In this document: in pieces, positions 8,574 to 17,685 of the stretch
Position numbering within the stretch: the first letter of the stretch is position 1
How the letters are laid out: each line of letters begins with the position of its first letter
Source of the DNA: a virus
Length of the DNA: 20,316 nucleotides
IMG/VR virus record: IMGVR_UViG_3300013004_000236
Coordinates: 1 to 20,316 of that record
Reading direction: 5' to 3' (one strand)
Translations under genes and position numbers: made by a program
The notes under the pieces: generated by a model
Database searches by the model: none
Told to the model about the DNA's origin: nothing
The model's input: the letters and a program-made list of their open reading frames with translations, nothing else

Positions 8574-9650
8574 TTAATCTTTTCTTACAACATTAAAAAA
8601 TCCATATCCGTAATTTTCCATGTCTCCAAGATTATCTACCTCACCTAATCTTTGTATTCTTTCATACGCACTATTTTTTCCTCTTTCGATATAAACATTT
8701 GTTTGTATTTGTGGTTGGTCTATAACACCCATCAAAACCTCTTGTTTTGTCATAGGATTAGATGATAAATTAAATTCTGTAAATCCGGAGGATTGCATGA
8801 AAAATATTGTGCTACCATCAGAATAATCATAATAATCAATATTCTGTATTGTGTATGCGGTAAATACGGGGTTTATATCGGTAACCATTCCAAAATATTG
8901 TCGATTCAAATAGATTGGTTTACCCAACACATATTGTTCAGAACCATACTGTTCCAAGCTTTCGAGTTGTGAATTCGATTGTCCCGACACAGTATAAGGA
9001 ACGCCAATATAATTTGACGAGAATTGTGATTCTAAGTTTTGGTTTGAATCTCCTGAAAATATGTAGTCGTAACTTATCGGTGTTGCTGACCAAGCGCCTA
9101 AGTTTGAAGTAAAATATGCAGTTCCTTTTTGATTACTAGCAACAACTTCTCTATAAGGTAGATTTATTGATTTGGTTACTCTAATGTCACCCCAAGGGTT
9201 CTTTTGAGATAATGTTATTTCGTAAGTCCCTGATTGTGTTGGGTAGGTATGTGAAATGTAATTTGGTGCAACATTTCTTATTGTCTCCACCACACCATCC
9301 CCCCACTCAACCGTATATGAAGATAAATCTAAAAATTTTTGGTATTGTTCTGATGTATTATATACATTAACTGTATAAGGATTTTGAGTTGTTGCTGAAA
9401 ATAAAAAATTTGTCACAACATCTTGTTGGGTAATCTCACCATCAAAAGGGTCATAATACCCTACATCATTTATATCTTCCGTAATTAGAATTGGAATTGT
9501 TAAACCTGTGAGTAAAGATGTTCCGTTGGTGTTTCCTGTCAATATTTGTGTCATGGCAGAATACACCCCCACACTTTGACCTTGATACTGTATCGTAGTC
9601 AAATCTCTTTGTATTGTTTCAGGTGATATTATAATTGTGTAATTACTCAT
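8574..9650 (-). CDS. PKD-domain virion protein, last gene of cluster A
   Basis: This protein has 358 residues. About residues 85-165 form a PKD-type Ig-like domain: VEWGDGVVE at 114-122 is the hallmark WGDG strand-turn, followed by SHTYPTQSGTYEITL at 133-147 and VTKSINLP at 158-165. PKD domains mediate protein or glycan contacts on surface proteins and are found in phage tail proteins. The flanking regions are not recognised: an N-terminal 80 residues rich in Thr and Ile, and a C-terminal 190 residues rich in Tyr, Ser and Gln. The ATG at 9650 overlaps the upstream stop as ATGA, so translation is probably coupled. It is the last gene before the 37-nt spacer. It is likely a baseplate-peripheral or fibre-attachment protein, inferred from domain and position. 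Confidence 0.83.
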   Translation of the reverse strand: MSNYTIIISPETIQRDLTTIQYQGQSVGVYSAMTQILTGNTNGTSLLTGLTIPILITEDINDVGYYDPFDGEITQQDVVTNFLFSATTQNPYTVNVYNTSEQYQKFLDLSSYTVEWGDGVVETIRNVAPNYISHTYPTQSGTYEITLSQKNPWGDIRVTKSINLPYREVVASNQKGTAYFTSNLGAWSATPISYDYIFSGDSNQNLESQFSSNYIGVPYTVSGQSNSQLESLEQYGSEQYVLGKPIYLNRQYFGMVTDINPVFTAYTIQNIDYYDYSDGSTIFFMQSSGFTEFNLSSNPMTKQEVLMGVIDQPQIQTNVYIERGKNSAYERIQRLGEVDNLGDMENYGYGFFNVVRKD

Positions 9651-10450
9651 GCTACTATAGGAGGGTTTACATATTCATACCATGTAATTGGTGTTGTTAT
9701 TCCCACTCTTTGGTTGTTCGTAATATCATGAACCGAATAATTCAAATTCACGTAGTCGCAAACAACTCTATAATAATAAAGTGTTATAACATCGAAATTA
9801 TATTTATCTCCGTTTATAGAAGATTGTGGTTTATTCATCATCTTTACAAACTCTCCTTTGTCCGCGTTATAAAACTTAGCGGTCATATAAAAAGTATTTA
9901 TCGGAACGAATGTTAAATTTTTCAACCAATAAATAAAAAATCCTTCTCTATCACCAATATAATCCAATTTGAATTTTGGTATTTTGATTTTTACATTTTT
10001 ATTATTAACTATAAAATCTATCGTACTTCCCTGTTGTGTAGGTATGATAATTGTAAAATAATTTACTTGTGTTTTTGCATCTACAGTATCATAGAAATCT
10101 AACTTAAAAAATGAATTTGAAAAATTGTTTCTGAAATAATATATGTCTTCGGCGGTAAATCCTTCACCTAAATAGCTTTGGTTCCAACTCGCGCTTTCAT
10201 TTAATGAACCACCCGAATAAAAATAAAAGTCATAATTTATGTCTGTCTTTTGTGTTGTTGGTTCGGGTGCATGTGGGAATCTATTTACCTCGAAATCATA
10301 TCCTGTACCTATTACTTGTTGTACGACATCTTCTTCATATAACTCTATCGACTGGTCTTGACCCGTATAATCCCACTTTAATTCTATTGGAATATCAATC
10401 ATTTTGTCTGTCGAACCGCTAAAAAGTATTCTATAACTATTCACATCCAT
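9647..10450 (-). CDS. Hypothetical virion protein of cluster A
   Basis: The product is 267 residues from the ATG at 10450. A TTG codon directly upstream (10453) could add one Met, but ATG is the better choice. It is very rich in Tyr, Phe, Asp and Asn (NYDFYFYSGG, FFIYWLKNLTFVPINTFYMTAKFY), which is typical of beta-sandwich phage structural proteins, and it has only one Cys. No known domain is recognised. It overlaps the preceding 569-residue gene by 14 nt and the next gene by 4 nt (ATGA), so it sits inside a tightly coupled string. The hydrophobic stretch near residues 175-195 is aromatic and interrupted by charge, so I do not call it a membrane segment. In T4 this location holds outer wedge proteins, but homology to any of them is not shown. 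Confidence 0.8.
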   Translation of the reverse strand: MDVNSYRILFSGSTDKMIDIPIELKWDYTGQDQSIELYEEDVVQQVIGTGYDFEVNRFPHAPEPTTQKTDINYDFYFYSGGSLNESASWNQSYLGEGFTAEDIYYFRNNFSNSFFKLDFYDTVDAKTQVNYFTIIIPTQQGSTIDFIVNNKNVKIKIPKFKLDYIGDREGFFIYWLKNLTFVPINTFYMTAKFYNADKGEFVKMMNKPQSSINGDKYNFDVITLYYYRVVCDYVNLNYSVHDITNNQRVGITTPITWYEYVNPPIVA

Positions 10451-12146
10451 CAATCAAAGGTTTTACAGGTTGGTTTATTCCATTTAAGAAGTTATTAGCG
10501 TCTTTACCCTCAGGGAAGAATCTAAAAATAAAATCTTGAAATGGATAATGGGAATTGTTAAGATAAGGGTAATCAACACCTCGTCCGAATTCATCTCTGA
10601 ACCCATATAAATATAAATCTCTCCATCTAAACTCTTGGTCCGATTCAGAATAAAACGCATAGAAGGGTATTTGGTCTATATTATCCAAACTACCTGTTTC
10701 AATATAATCTGAAAAAACCCTAATATTCATTCCGTTATGTGGTTGGTAATAAAAACCGTTTTCATTTGAATTTGGTGTTGGTGATATTTGGAAGTTATCG
10801 GAATTGTATTTAACTTTATGATAATATTTGGAGATTACCCTTTCGGTCTGCTCGTAATCATTCCACTCACAAAAATCTCCTTCTATCACATCATCTACAT
10901 TTAATTCGTTGTTATAATAAAATGTTTTAGTTACACCATTTGAATCTGTTTTAACATAAGAAGATGTACCTATATTTGAATTTGAATTACTGTTCGTGTC
11001 GTCCCACCAACTATTTTGGGTCTCTGTAATATTGAACTCCCACCCCTGACTGAGACCGACGTTATTAAAATAGGGTTTGTTGAAGTATCCCGAATATCCT
11101 TTATTAACAACGGTCAAAAATAATTCCGAGACAGGTCTTTTTTGATTATCGAGTAACCCCTGTAAGTTGATATCTTTTCTTGTCGTTACAGTATAACAAT
11201 TATTACTATTTTTTTGAGCACATCTTGAAACAAGATTTGGTGTTAATGAACTAAAGAATAATTTTTTATTATTCCCGAAAGGTGTTTGTTGAAACCCCGT
11301 TTTAGTCATTATCAAATCGTCAACACCTATTAAAACTTTATGTTCTCTTACATAATATTTTGACCGGCTTTCCTCGAGAATATCGGGGAAAATAACTCTT
11401 TTGAATTTACCTTTACGGTTGTTGTTAAAAGTAGAACCAGTATATCCAAGATTGTATATATTGAAAACATTTCTTTCACTTTCAAAAAGTCCGTTACCCA
11501 AAGAATAAACTTCAAATATTTGTGTGTTGTTATAAGTAATTGATAATTCGACTGATTCCCCCACTTGTAATCCGTGAGGTGCAATACACTCAAATGATAT
11601 TAAAGGGTCTCCATTTATTTGTATATTTGTTATTTTGAAAGGTATTCCGTCCTCTGCAACCCAAGACACACTTTGGTTATTAAGTTGATACCTCAATATT
11701 TTTTTATAATCGTTGTTATATGAGTATGTTATGTAATAACTCCAATTATAGGTATATGCGCTTTTAGCAACATAATCTATATGTTGGTCTGTAATATTTG
11801 GTCTGAAAAAATCAAACTCATAATACTGTGGTGTTCCATACCAAATTTGAGTTGCGAGCGAATTTTCAGGTTCAAAATAATATAGATTATCCAAAAATGG
11901 TTTATAGTTTGTTATTCCAATATATTTGTTATCAAAAACATAATTCAATTGAAAGGTCGGTCTGAACACTTCGCAAGCCTGTCTTTCGTCGTCATAAACC
12001 TGTGGTAAAGAAACTGTTGTAATTCTATCAAATTCAGTTCCAACCTGACTTTTGTTATCAAAAGATAAAATAACCTCTTGGTCTACACTTGGTGCCGACT
12101 TATACCTGAGATTACTTGGAATAATTCTAAAATTATAAAATTTCAA
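10437..12146 (-). CDS. Hypothetical virion protein with TTG start, cluster A
   Basis: This 569-residue protein is rich in Asn, Tyr, Phe and Asp, with many aromatic beta-type segments (PQYYEFDFFRP, NSWWDDTNSNSNSNIG, FRWRDLYLYGFRDEFGRG). No catalytic motif, membrane segment or known domain is seen. The frame opens after a TAG only two codons upstream, and the only usable start before residue 200 is TTG at 12146. This lies inside the end of the 1822-residue gene with a 14-nt overlap. An AGGAG sits immediately before the TTG, with no spacer, so ordinary Shine-Dalgarno initiation is doubtful and coupling to upstream translation is likely. It corresponds by order to the gp8 position of T4, but I see no sequence reason to equate them. 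Confidence 0.8.
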   Translation of the reverse strand: MKFYNFRIIPSNLRYKSAPSVDQEVILSFDNKSQVGTEFDRITTVSLPQVYDDERQACEVFRPTFQLNYVFDNKYIGITNYKPFLDNLYYFEPENSLATQIWYGTPQYYEFDFFRPNITDQHIDYVAKSAYTYNWSYYITYSYNNDYKKILRYQLNNQSVSWVAEDGIPFKITNIQINGDPLISFECIAPHGLQVGESVELSITYNNTQIFEVYSLGNGLFESERNVFNIYNLGYTGSTFNNNRKGKFKRVIFPDILEESRSKYYVREHKVLIGVDDLIMTKTGFQQTPFGNNKKLFFSSLTPNLVSRCAQKNSNNCYTVTTRKDINLQGLLDNQKRPVSELFLTVVNKGYSGYFNKPYFNNVGLSQGWEFNITETQNSWWDDTNSNSNSNIGTSSYVKTDSNGVTKTFYYNNELNVDDVIEGDFCEWNDYEQTERVISKYYHKVKYNSDNFQISPTPNSNENGFYYQPHNGMNIRVFSDYIETGSLDNIDQIPFYAFYSESDQEFRWRDLYLYGFRDEFGRGVDYPYLNNSHYPFQDFIFRFFPEGKDANNFLNGINQPVKPLIDGCE

Positions 12147-15100
12147 CTCCTAAATATTTTTTATTAAATTTATCCAAGGCGTTACTTCCTCTCACTAAAC
12201 CGAAATAAAAATGGTATGGTGCACCAACGGTAACCTTATAACCATTTTCTAAAACTTGACCCCCTCTAATATCCCCTTCAAAATAGTAACCTGTGTTTGG
12301 TGCCGGCGCCGGTGTAACATTAAATATGTAACCTTTTTGAAATTGTGGTATATTAACTTCACCTCTATAATACGCAGAAACTTGTGATAATCTATCCAAA
12401 GATTGATAACCAACAACAGTAAAATCATTTTTACTTGTTAACCAATCATTCTTTTCATTTCCAAAAATACTGCTGGTATTTGTATTATTTATATTCCATT
12501 TATATAATGGAACGACTTGTGTGAATACAGGTAAATTATCGTAAAGACCGGGAAGTGAATTATCATCTCTTATTATTCTTCTCGGTGAGACATAATCTCT
12601 AGTCTGTGTGTTTGACGAAAAGAATATACCCATTACTTTATCACCAACATAGTATGAGTTGTTAGCAGTTGACCCAGTCGAATAATCATAATTTTCGAAA
12701 TCAAAATCTTCAACGCCTATTTCCGAATTTATAGATATCGATTGTGCATAGTCACCATCAAATTTAGATTTTGGTCTTGAAAAGAATGTATTAACCGATG
12801 CGTCACCAAGACCTAATAGTTGGGCGATAAAAGACGAACTTATCTGTCTTGATATTATAAATAAATTAAGAATATTAGACACATCTTGATACGATGTTTG
12901 AGACATGTTTTGCATGTTATAACCAAAATACTCATCAGAACATGTTAATTCGTTTGCAAATTCATCTCTTGGTCCCAAATCCATAATTGTTGTTGGAAAT
13001 TGGAGTTGTAATTTATTTCTTTTTGTTTTTTGTTTAGGAGCAAATCCAGTAAATCTTCCGTTATTACCGTTATATGGTGATGACCTATAAAAGAAATTAT
13101 TTGTTTTTGGGTGTAAAAACACAACATCTCTACATAATTTGTTAAACGGCACATTAAACGTATTTGTTGTTGGGTCGGTACCAAATAATCTTTTATTTTT
13201 AAATGGAAAAGCGAAAAGAGTTCCATTAACCCAGTTGTTCGAAAACGTGTGCCCGAAAACACCCCGACATGCCGCAAGATTCACTTTGAATCTAGTTTTC
13301 CATTCACCAAGTTGTTGGAAATCTCTTAAGAGTCTCAAAATAGGTACATCAACAAAAACATAACACCCGTCTCTCACAATACTTGGTTTTTCGTAACAAG
13401 GGTCTCCCGGTGGTTTGACATCAAAGTTTTCGCCATTACCTTCATAACATCTCAAAGGAACGAGTCCTTGGCAAGTAAATGTAGACAAAACCTGTTCCTC
13501 AAATTGGCTTGGTTCATCATCCACATTATCCCCATTTGAATACCCATCGGTTTGATTTGGATAAGTGTTTACAGAATTACCTTCGTCATCAAATAAGCTA
13601 ATATTGAAACCTCTGTTCTGCGCTAACATAAATGTATTGTTTTCGAATCCATCTTCCCTATAACTTGAAACCGGCAATCTATCGGTTCTCATAACAACTT
13701 TTTTTGTACCTCCTAAAAATTGAGTTGTAATTCCCGAAGTGTAAACAGGTGAAAAATAAATAAAGTCACTATCAGTCAAACGTCCGTCACCATCACTAAC
13801 AACACTAGCGTTTGTAAAAAAATATGAACCACCCTCAATATATTCATTATCATAATATCCTCTATGTCGTCTATCACTCGATAAGTTAATCCAATAGTTT
13901 TGATTTGTTGGATAGTAAAAAGGGCTATTAAATAAACCCATATCAGGTTCAACATAGTAATTATTTATCGGATAATTAGACAAGGCATACCAGTTCACAC
14001 CCCCGTTTACCCCCAAATATCCGGCATTAGTTCTAACCTTATCACTACTTAACGTCGACTCATTTTGAGTTGGGTTTACTCGGAAAGGTACGTTTGTATT
14101 ACTCCAATTACTTAACGCCTTTTCATCCAAAGCCGAGTAATCAGAAATAATATTTGATTGGAATGTTTCAAAACGATTTGTGGTATCATAAACAAATGAT
14201 TCAAAGAAGATTCCTCTGTTGTTTGCGGTTTCACTAGTATCATCGGTTGTCGTAATTTCATCGTGTCTTGGAATTTTAAATCCTGGTTGTACGGGTACAT
14301 TTAATTTATATTGCCCGTTAACTTTTATACTTCCAAAATTTTTACCAAATAATTTACTAATATCATATTCAACGTTTTGTCTTGCAGAGTGTGGGTCAAC
14401 TCCTCTAACCAAAAAAGCAATTATAATCTTTTTTTGTTCTGAAATTGTGTATATTGGTCTATAACATGTAAAAGTTTTGTAAGTATAAATCCCATAAACC
14501 GTTGGCGCATTTTCCCAAATTACTTGGAAATTGTCAGAGAATCTATATTTTAAAGACTTATAGTATTCTCGATTTCCTGTTGTTCCATATACTGTAGAGT
14601 TATATTGTCCTGTACCAACTGCAGGATTTAAATCGACAAAATTACCATAAGTGGTTGCAGTGATAACTTGGTAATATTCCATATCTGTTGGGAACTTTTG
14701 AACGACCAAGTCCACAAATTCCCCTGATGAAACAGTAAGTGCATTAATTGTTATATCATCTAGCACATCTTCTCCTCCAATGCTTGAACCTAAAATAGTT
14801 ATTGTGTCTCCGTCTTCATAGTCATATCCAACATTATTTATTATAACTGAATTTGAATTTATTGTATTTGAGGTATTGATAACCAAATTGAATGTTGCAC
14901 CAACACCTTTACCATCAGTTGTACCTGTTAATCCGACATAATTACCAACATTTGCGGTGTCTCCATCCCAATCTGAACTTATACTTAACAATTTACCTTT
15001 TGTTTGCGGAACAACACACTTAGTTAGTGCCGAAGTTTGGTCTACAATATATGTAACAGGTGTTGCAAGACTATTTGGGTTATTCGGGTCTGCGTAATTT

Positions 15101-17601
15101 ATTGTAACTGAATTTAGATTTATTGGGTTACCCGTTGCGGCCAAAGTAACTTGTTCCTCGCCATCGACGTTTAAGTATTTGACCTCAGTGATTCCCGACA
15201 AGTTTATATCTTTTGACTTTTCTATATTAGTAAAACTTAAAATCGCACCAGGTTGGAAGATATCCTCATTACCCTCGTCAACCAACATTGTTAATACATT
15301 ATCCAAATGGAACTTTCCAGGATTTAGTGTTGGATTTATACTTGTTTTAATTTGATTCCATCCTCCGTAAGGTCCTGCTTCGGGCATATTATTGAAATAT
15401 TTACCCTTAACATTAAATAAGTTTATTCTCTCACTTAAAGTCAAATCGAGTGAATGATAGTAGTTAGTTCTATTTGTTTCATCCGCGGAGCAAGTACCTG
15501 GTATTACCCCCGGCATTCTTCTAAAATATCCATCTTTCAAACTACCTGATAAAATTTCTTGTAATGCCGGTAGTTGCGTACTATTACAACCAGCACCTGT
15601 TACAATAATTTGACACGCGTTAGAATCTACACCACCTATGAATGGGTCGTCTTTACATAATTGCTCATCAAATAAATTGGAGAATGTGTTTGGACTTTGT
15701 GTATCCGCAAGTAATGACAAACTTTGTCCTTCCGCACTTCTTTTTGCAAACTCCGAAGCTTCACTATTACCATCTGTTAAATCCTCACTAGTACAATTAC
15801 ACATTTCACAATCAGGATAAGTGATAATTGGTATTTTAATTTTTTTGAAAGGGTCACCTATTTTATTAAATAACTCCCTTGGACTTTGTGGTTTTACACA
15901 ATTCATTCTAACCCCAGGTATTGCATCAATCGCTTTACAAATACCATAAATAAACCACGCGATTATGGAATAAACAAAAACAAATAATAACTTAAACAAC
16001 GGCCATATGAACGCCAATATATGTAATATCGGTATTAAATATAAAAAGTTTAATGTATTAAGTACAAGTAAGAAATTTATTATCGTATATAAAATATCAA
16101 AATTTCTAACACCGTCATTTGTTGGAAACTTATAATTTGTGCTATCACAATTAGTATCCGTTATTTGTTTTATACCTATGAACCTGCCTCTGTTTGTTCC
16201 TTTGTGGTAGTTATCAATTAAACCAGAAACAGTATAAACTTTATTATATTGAAATTCAAAGAATCTATCCTCACAATCAATTGCCGATTGTATCATTCTA
16301 TCTCCAATAGTTGTACCTGTATTACCGTAATCACTCCAATCTAAACTAAAAGCATATGATTTTTCAAACTGGTCGTAAACCTGACTCGATGGAGATAATC
16401 TTGGGTCATTTGTTGGTTGAGTCCACCCATATTCTCTTATGTTTGGTACCAAGAAATACGCCCTCTTAATAGGTGCTTCAAGCGTCTCTGCCTGTTTCCA
16501 TTTTATTTTGAATCTATATTTTGCTTTCGTAGGTATACCCACACTTGGGTCACTTGAAAAAACCCTTTCTCCGAATTCATTAACCGATACATAATCCAAG
16601 TTCATGGGTAAATCTACTAACCATGAGCCATCGGGTTCTATAACATCATTACCCCCATCAAAACTAAACTGTTCTAATATTGGTCTACCGTATTCATCAT
16701 CATTTATTGTTTGTCTTATAGATATAATTTGTCCCGGCCCCGCAACTAAGTTACAAAGATTACCCATTTCAGTTGCGGGCTTGCACTGTATTCTCAAAGG
16801 TTTCGTATCAATTGATGAAATCAAAGACCCCATGAATACTGCAGTTGGTTGGATGTCGATATTCGCATCATCTCTCAAATCAAAGTCACATCTACTTATA
16901 GCAATTTGGCAAATATCGGGGTCTCCCCATAAAGGTGCAACATCTATTGATTTTGTTAAGGAAACAATTTGTGGTAAACCATCCAAATTATTTGAACTTC
17001 TGAAAGAAGGTCCTGACACTTGGGCTTCTGTTGCTCTACCCATTCTAATTAAATCTTGTGGTGTCAAAGAGAATTCACCTATGTCTGATAAATCTAAATC
17101 TAAAAAAACTGTTTGAATACCTAATGGTACCCCCATAATCATATAATCACCACTCTCATTTGTTTTGACAACAAACTTGTAGTACTTATCAAAAATTTCA
17201 ATTGCAGTATTGTTTGTTAAAACATCTGTAACGGATGGAAATGTTCCTGTTGGTGTGTGATTAGTATAACTTTTTTCGTATGGTAATAAGTTATATCTAT
17301 AACCATCTTCATTTTTATCGTCAGGTCTTTTGTAAGGATATATTGAAGTTATTACGGGGTTTGATTCGTCAATAGCCTCGATTGGTATAAAAACAGATAC
17401 TTTCGCATTCGGTATACCGTAACCATTATTCGCAGTGATTCTACCTACAACAACTCCATACTGAGAACATGACTTAGTATATATGTCCTCTTGTTGTATC
17501 TTTAATGAAAGAATCTCCAAAAAATCAAAATCTTGTTCGATTTCGAAATTTATAGTTTTGTTGATTCCTAATTCTGTCCTTATTCTGTGGTTGATTCCCA
17601 T
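12133..17601 (-). CDS. Giant baseplate-region protein with internal hydrophobic segment
   Basis: This 1822-residue protein is the largest in the window and follows the gp6-like gene, the T4 gp7 position (T4 gp7 is about 1030 residues). Residues 48-75 (VVVGRITANNGYGIPNAKVSV) and 142-170 (KTNESGDYMIMGVPLG) look like two halves of a carboxypeptidase-regulatory-like beta domain split by an insertion. Residues 503-555 are almost wholly hydrophobic, long enough for two membrane helices. A Cys cluster follows at C598, C601 and C603. Residues about 893-940 (VGATFNLVI, then GYDYEDGDTITI) resemble a small beta module seen in marine T4-like structural proteins. The rest is Asn/Tyr/Phe-rich with no enzyme motif. 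It has its own promoter-like motif 5 nt upstream of the start region and overlaps the next gene by 14 nt. A structural role is likely, and gp7 equivalence is only positional. Confidence 0.8.
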   Translation of the reverse strand: MGINHRIRTELGINKTINFEIEQDFDFLEILSLKIQQEDIYTKSCSQYGVVVGRITANNGYGIPNAKVSVFIPIEAIDESNPVITSIYPYKRPDDKNEDGYRYNLLPYEKSYTNHTPTGTFPSVTDVLTNNTAIEIFDKYYKFVVKTNESGDYMIMGVPLGIQTVFLDLDLSDIGEFSLTPQDLIRMGRATEAQVSGPSFRSSNNLDGLPQIVSLTKSIDVAPLWGDPDICQIAISRCDFDLRDDANIDIQPTAVFMGSLISSIDTKPLRIQCKPATEMGNLCNLVAGPGQIISIRQTINDDEYGRPILEQFSFDGGNDVIEPDGSWLVDLPMNLDYVSVNEFGERVFSSDPSVGIPTKAKYRFKIKWKQAETLEAPIKRAYFLVPNIREYGWTQPTNDPRLSPSSQVYDQFEKSYAFSLDWSDYGNTGTTIGDRMIQSAIDCEDRFFEFQYNKVYTVSGLIDNYHKGTNRGRFIGIKQITDTNCDSTNYKFPTNDGVRNFDILYTIINFLLVLNTLNFLYLIPILHILAFIWPLFKLLFVFVYSIIAWFIYGICKAIDAIPGVRMNCVKPQSPRELFNKIGDPFKKIKIPIITYPDCEMCNCTSEDLTDGNSEASEFAKRSAEGQSLSLLADTQSPNTFSNLFDEQLCKDDPFIGGVDSNACQIIVTGAGCNSTQLPALQEILSGSLKDGYFRRMPGVIPGTCSADETNRTNYYHSLDLTLSERINLFNVKGKYFNNMPEAGPYGGWNQIKTSINPTLNPGKFHLDNVLTMLVDEGNEDIFQPGAILSFTNIEKSKDINLSGITEVKYLNVDGEEQVTLAATGNPINLNSVTINYADPNNPNSLATPVTYIVDQTSALTKCVVPQTKGKLLSISSDWDGDTANVGNYVGLTGTTDGKGVGATFNLVINTSNTINSNSVIINNVGYDYEDGDTITILGSSIGGEDVLDDITINALTVSSGEFVDLVVQKFPTDMEYYQVITATTYGNFVDLNPAVGTGQYNSTVYGTTGNREYYKSLKYRFSDNFQVIWENAPTVYGIYTYKTFTCYRPIYTISEQKKIIIAFLVRGVDPHSARQNVEYDISKLFGKNFGSIKVNGQYKLNVPVQPGFKIPRHDEITTTDDTSETANNRGIFFESFVYDTTNRFETFQSNIISDYSALDEKALSNWSNTNVPFRVNPTQNESTLSSDKVRTNAGYLGVNGGVNWYALSNYPINNYYVEPDMGLFNSPFYYPTNQNYWINLSSDRRHRGYYDNEYIEGGSYFFTNASVVSDGDGRLTDSDFIYFSPVYTSGITTQFLGGTKKVVMRTDRLPVSSYREDGFENNTFMLAQNRGFNISLFDDEGNSVNTYPNQTDGYSNGDNVDDEPSQFEEQVLSTFTCQGLVPLRCYEGNGENFDVKPPGDPCYEKPSIVRDGCYVFVDVPILRLLRDFQQLGEWKTRFKVNLAACRGVFGHTFSNNWVNGTLFAFPFKNKRLFGTDPTTNTFNVPFNKLCRDVVFLHPKTNNFFYRSSPYNGNNGRFTGFAPKQKTKRNKLQLQFPTTIMDLGPRDEFANELTCSDEYFGYNMQNMSQTSYQDVSNILNLFIISRQISSSFIAQLLGLGDASVNTFFSRPKSKFDGDYAQSISINSEIGVEDFDFENYDYSTGSTANNSYYVGDKVMGIFFSSNTQTRDYVSPRRIIRDDNSLPGLYDNLPVFTQVVPLYKWNINNTNTSSIFGNEKNDWLTSKNDFTVVGYQSLDRLSQVSAYYRGEVNIPQFQKGYIFNVTPAPAPNTGYYFEGDIRGGQVLENGYKVTVGAPYHFYFGLVRGSNALDKFNKKYLGVEIL

Positions 17602-17606
17602 TACTC

Positions 17607-17623
17607 TTTTTTATAAATAGTTT
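17607..17623 (-). promoter_or_regulatory. Promoter-like motif at the head of cluster A
   Basis: The minus-strand sequence AAACTATTTATAAAAAA is identical to the 17-mer at 8545-8561 and ends 5 nt before the ATG at 17601. It lies in the 84-nt spacer after the gp6-like gene, next to a perfect palindrome. Repetition of a 17-mer in two of the few real gaps makes chance unlikely even in AT-rich DNA. Whether it is a promoter element or part of the leader is not settled by the sequence. Confidence 0.55.
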
Positions 17624-17624
17624 A

Positions 17625-17640
17625 TGGTAAAATTTTACCA
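17625..17640. promoter_or_regulatory. Perfect 16-bp palindrome beside the cluster A motif
   Basis: TGGTAAAATTTTACCA is fully self-complementary with no spacer. It sits one base upstream (in the sense of the minus-strand genes) of the promoter-like 17-mer. It is not followed by a T tract on either strand, and its stem is short and AT-rich, so a terminator is a poor reading. An operator for a dimeric protein is possible. No second copy was noticed in the other gaps. Confidence 0.35.
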
Positions 17641-17685
17641 CTACACCAAATAAAAAAATAGTAAGTAAAACAAATAAATAAATTA

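Noticed and set aside
9635-9916. Rightward 93-codon frame
   Set aside because: It is opposite the 267-residue gene and is a Cys/Tyr/Ile-rich shadow with no spacing for its own signals.
12945-13277. Leftward 110-codon frame in another frame of the 1822-residue gene
   Set aside because: It is internal and overlaps a protein with coherent composition. It is His/Gln-rich by frame shift, with no gap for it.
16604-17116. Rightward 170-codon frame
   Set aside because: It lies wholly opposite the well-supported 1822-residue gene, has no start context and reads as an antisense shadow.
17641-17685. Intrinsic terminator after the gp6-like gene
   Set aside because: T-rich tracts are present but no GC-containing stem precedes one. 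The only stem-like element is the AT-rich palindrome, which lacks a following T run.
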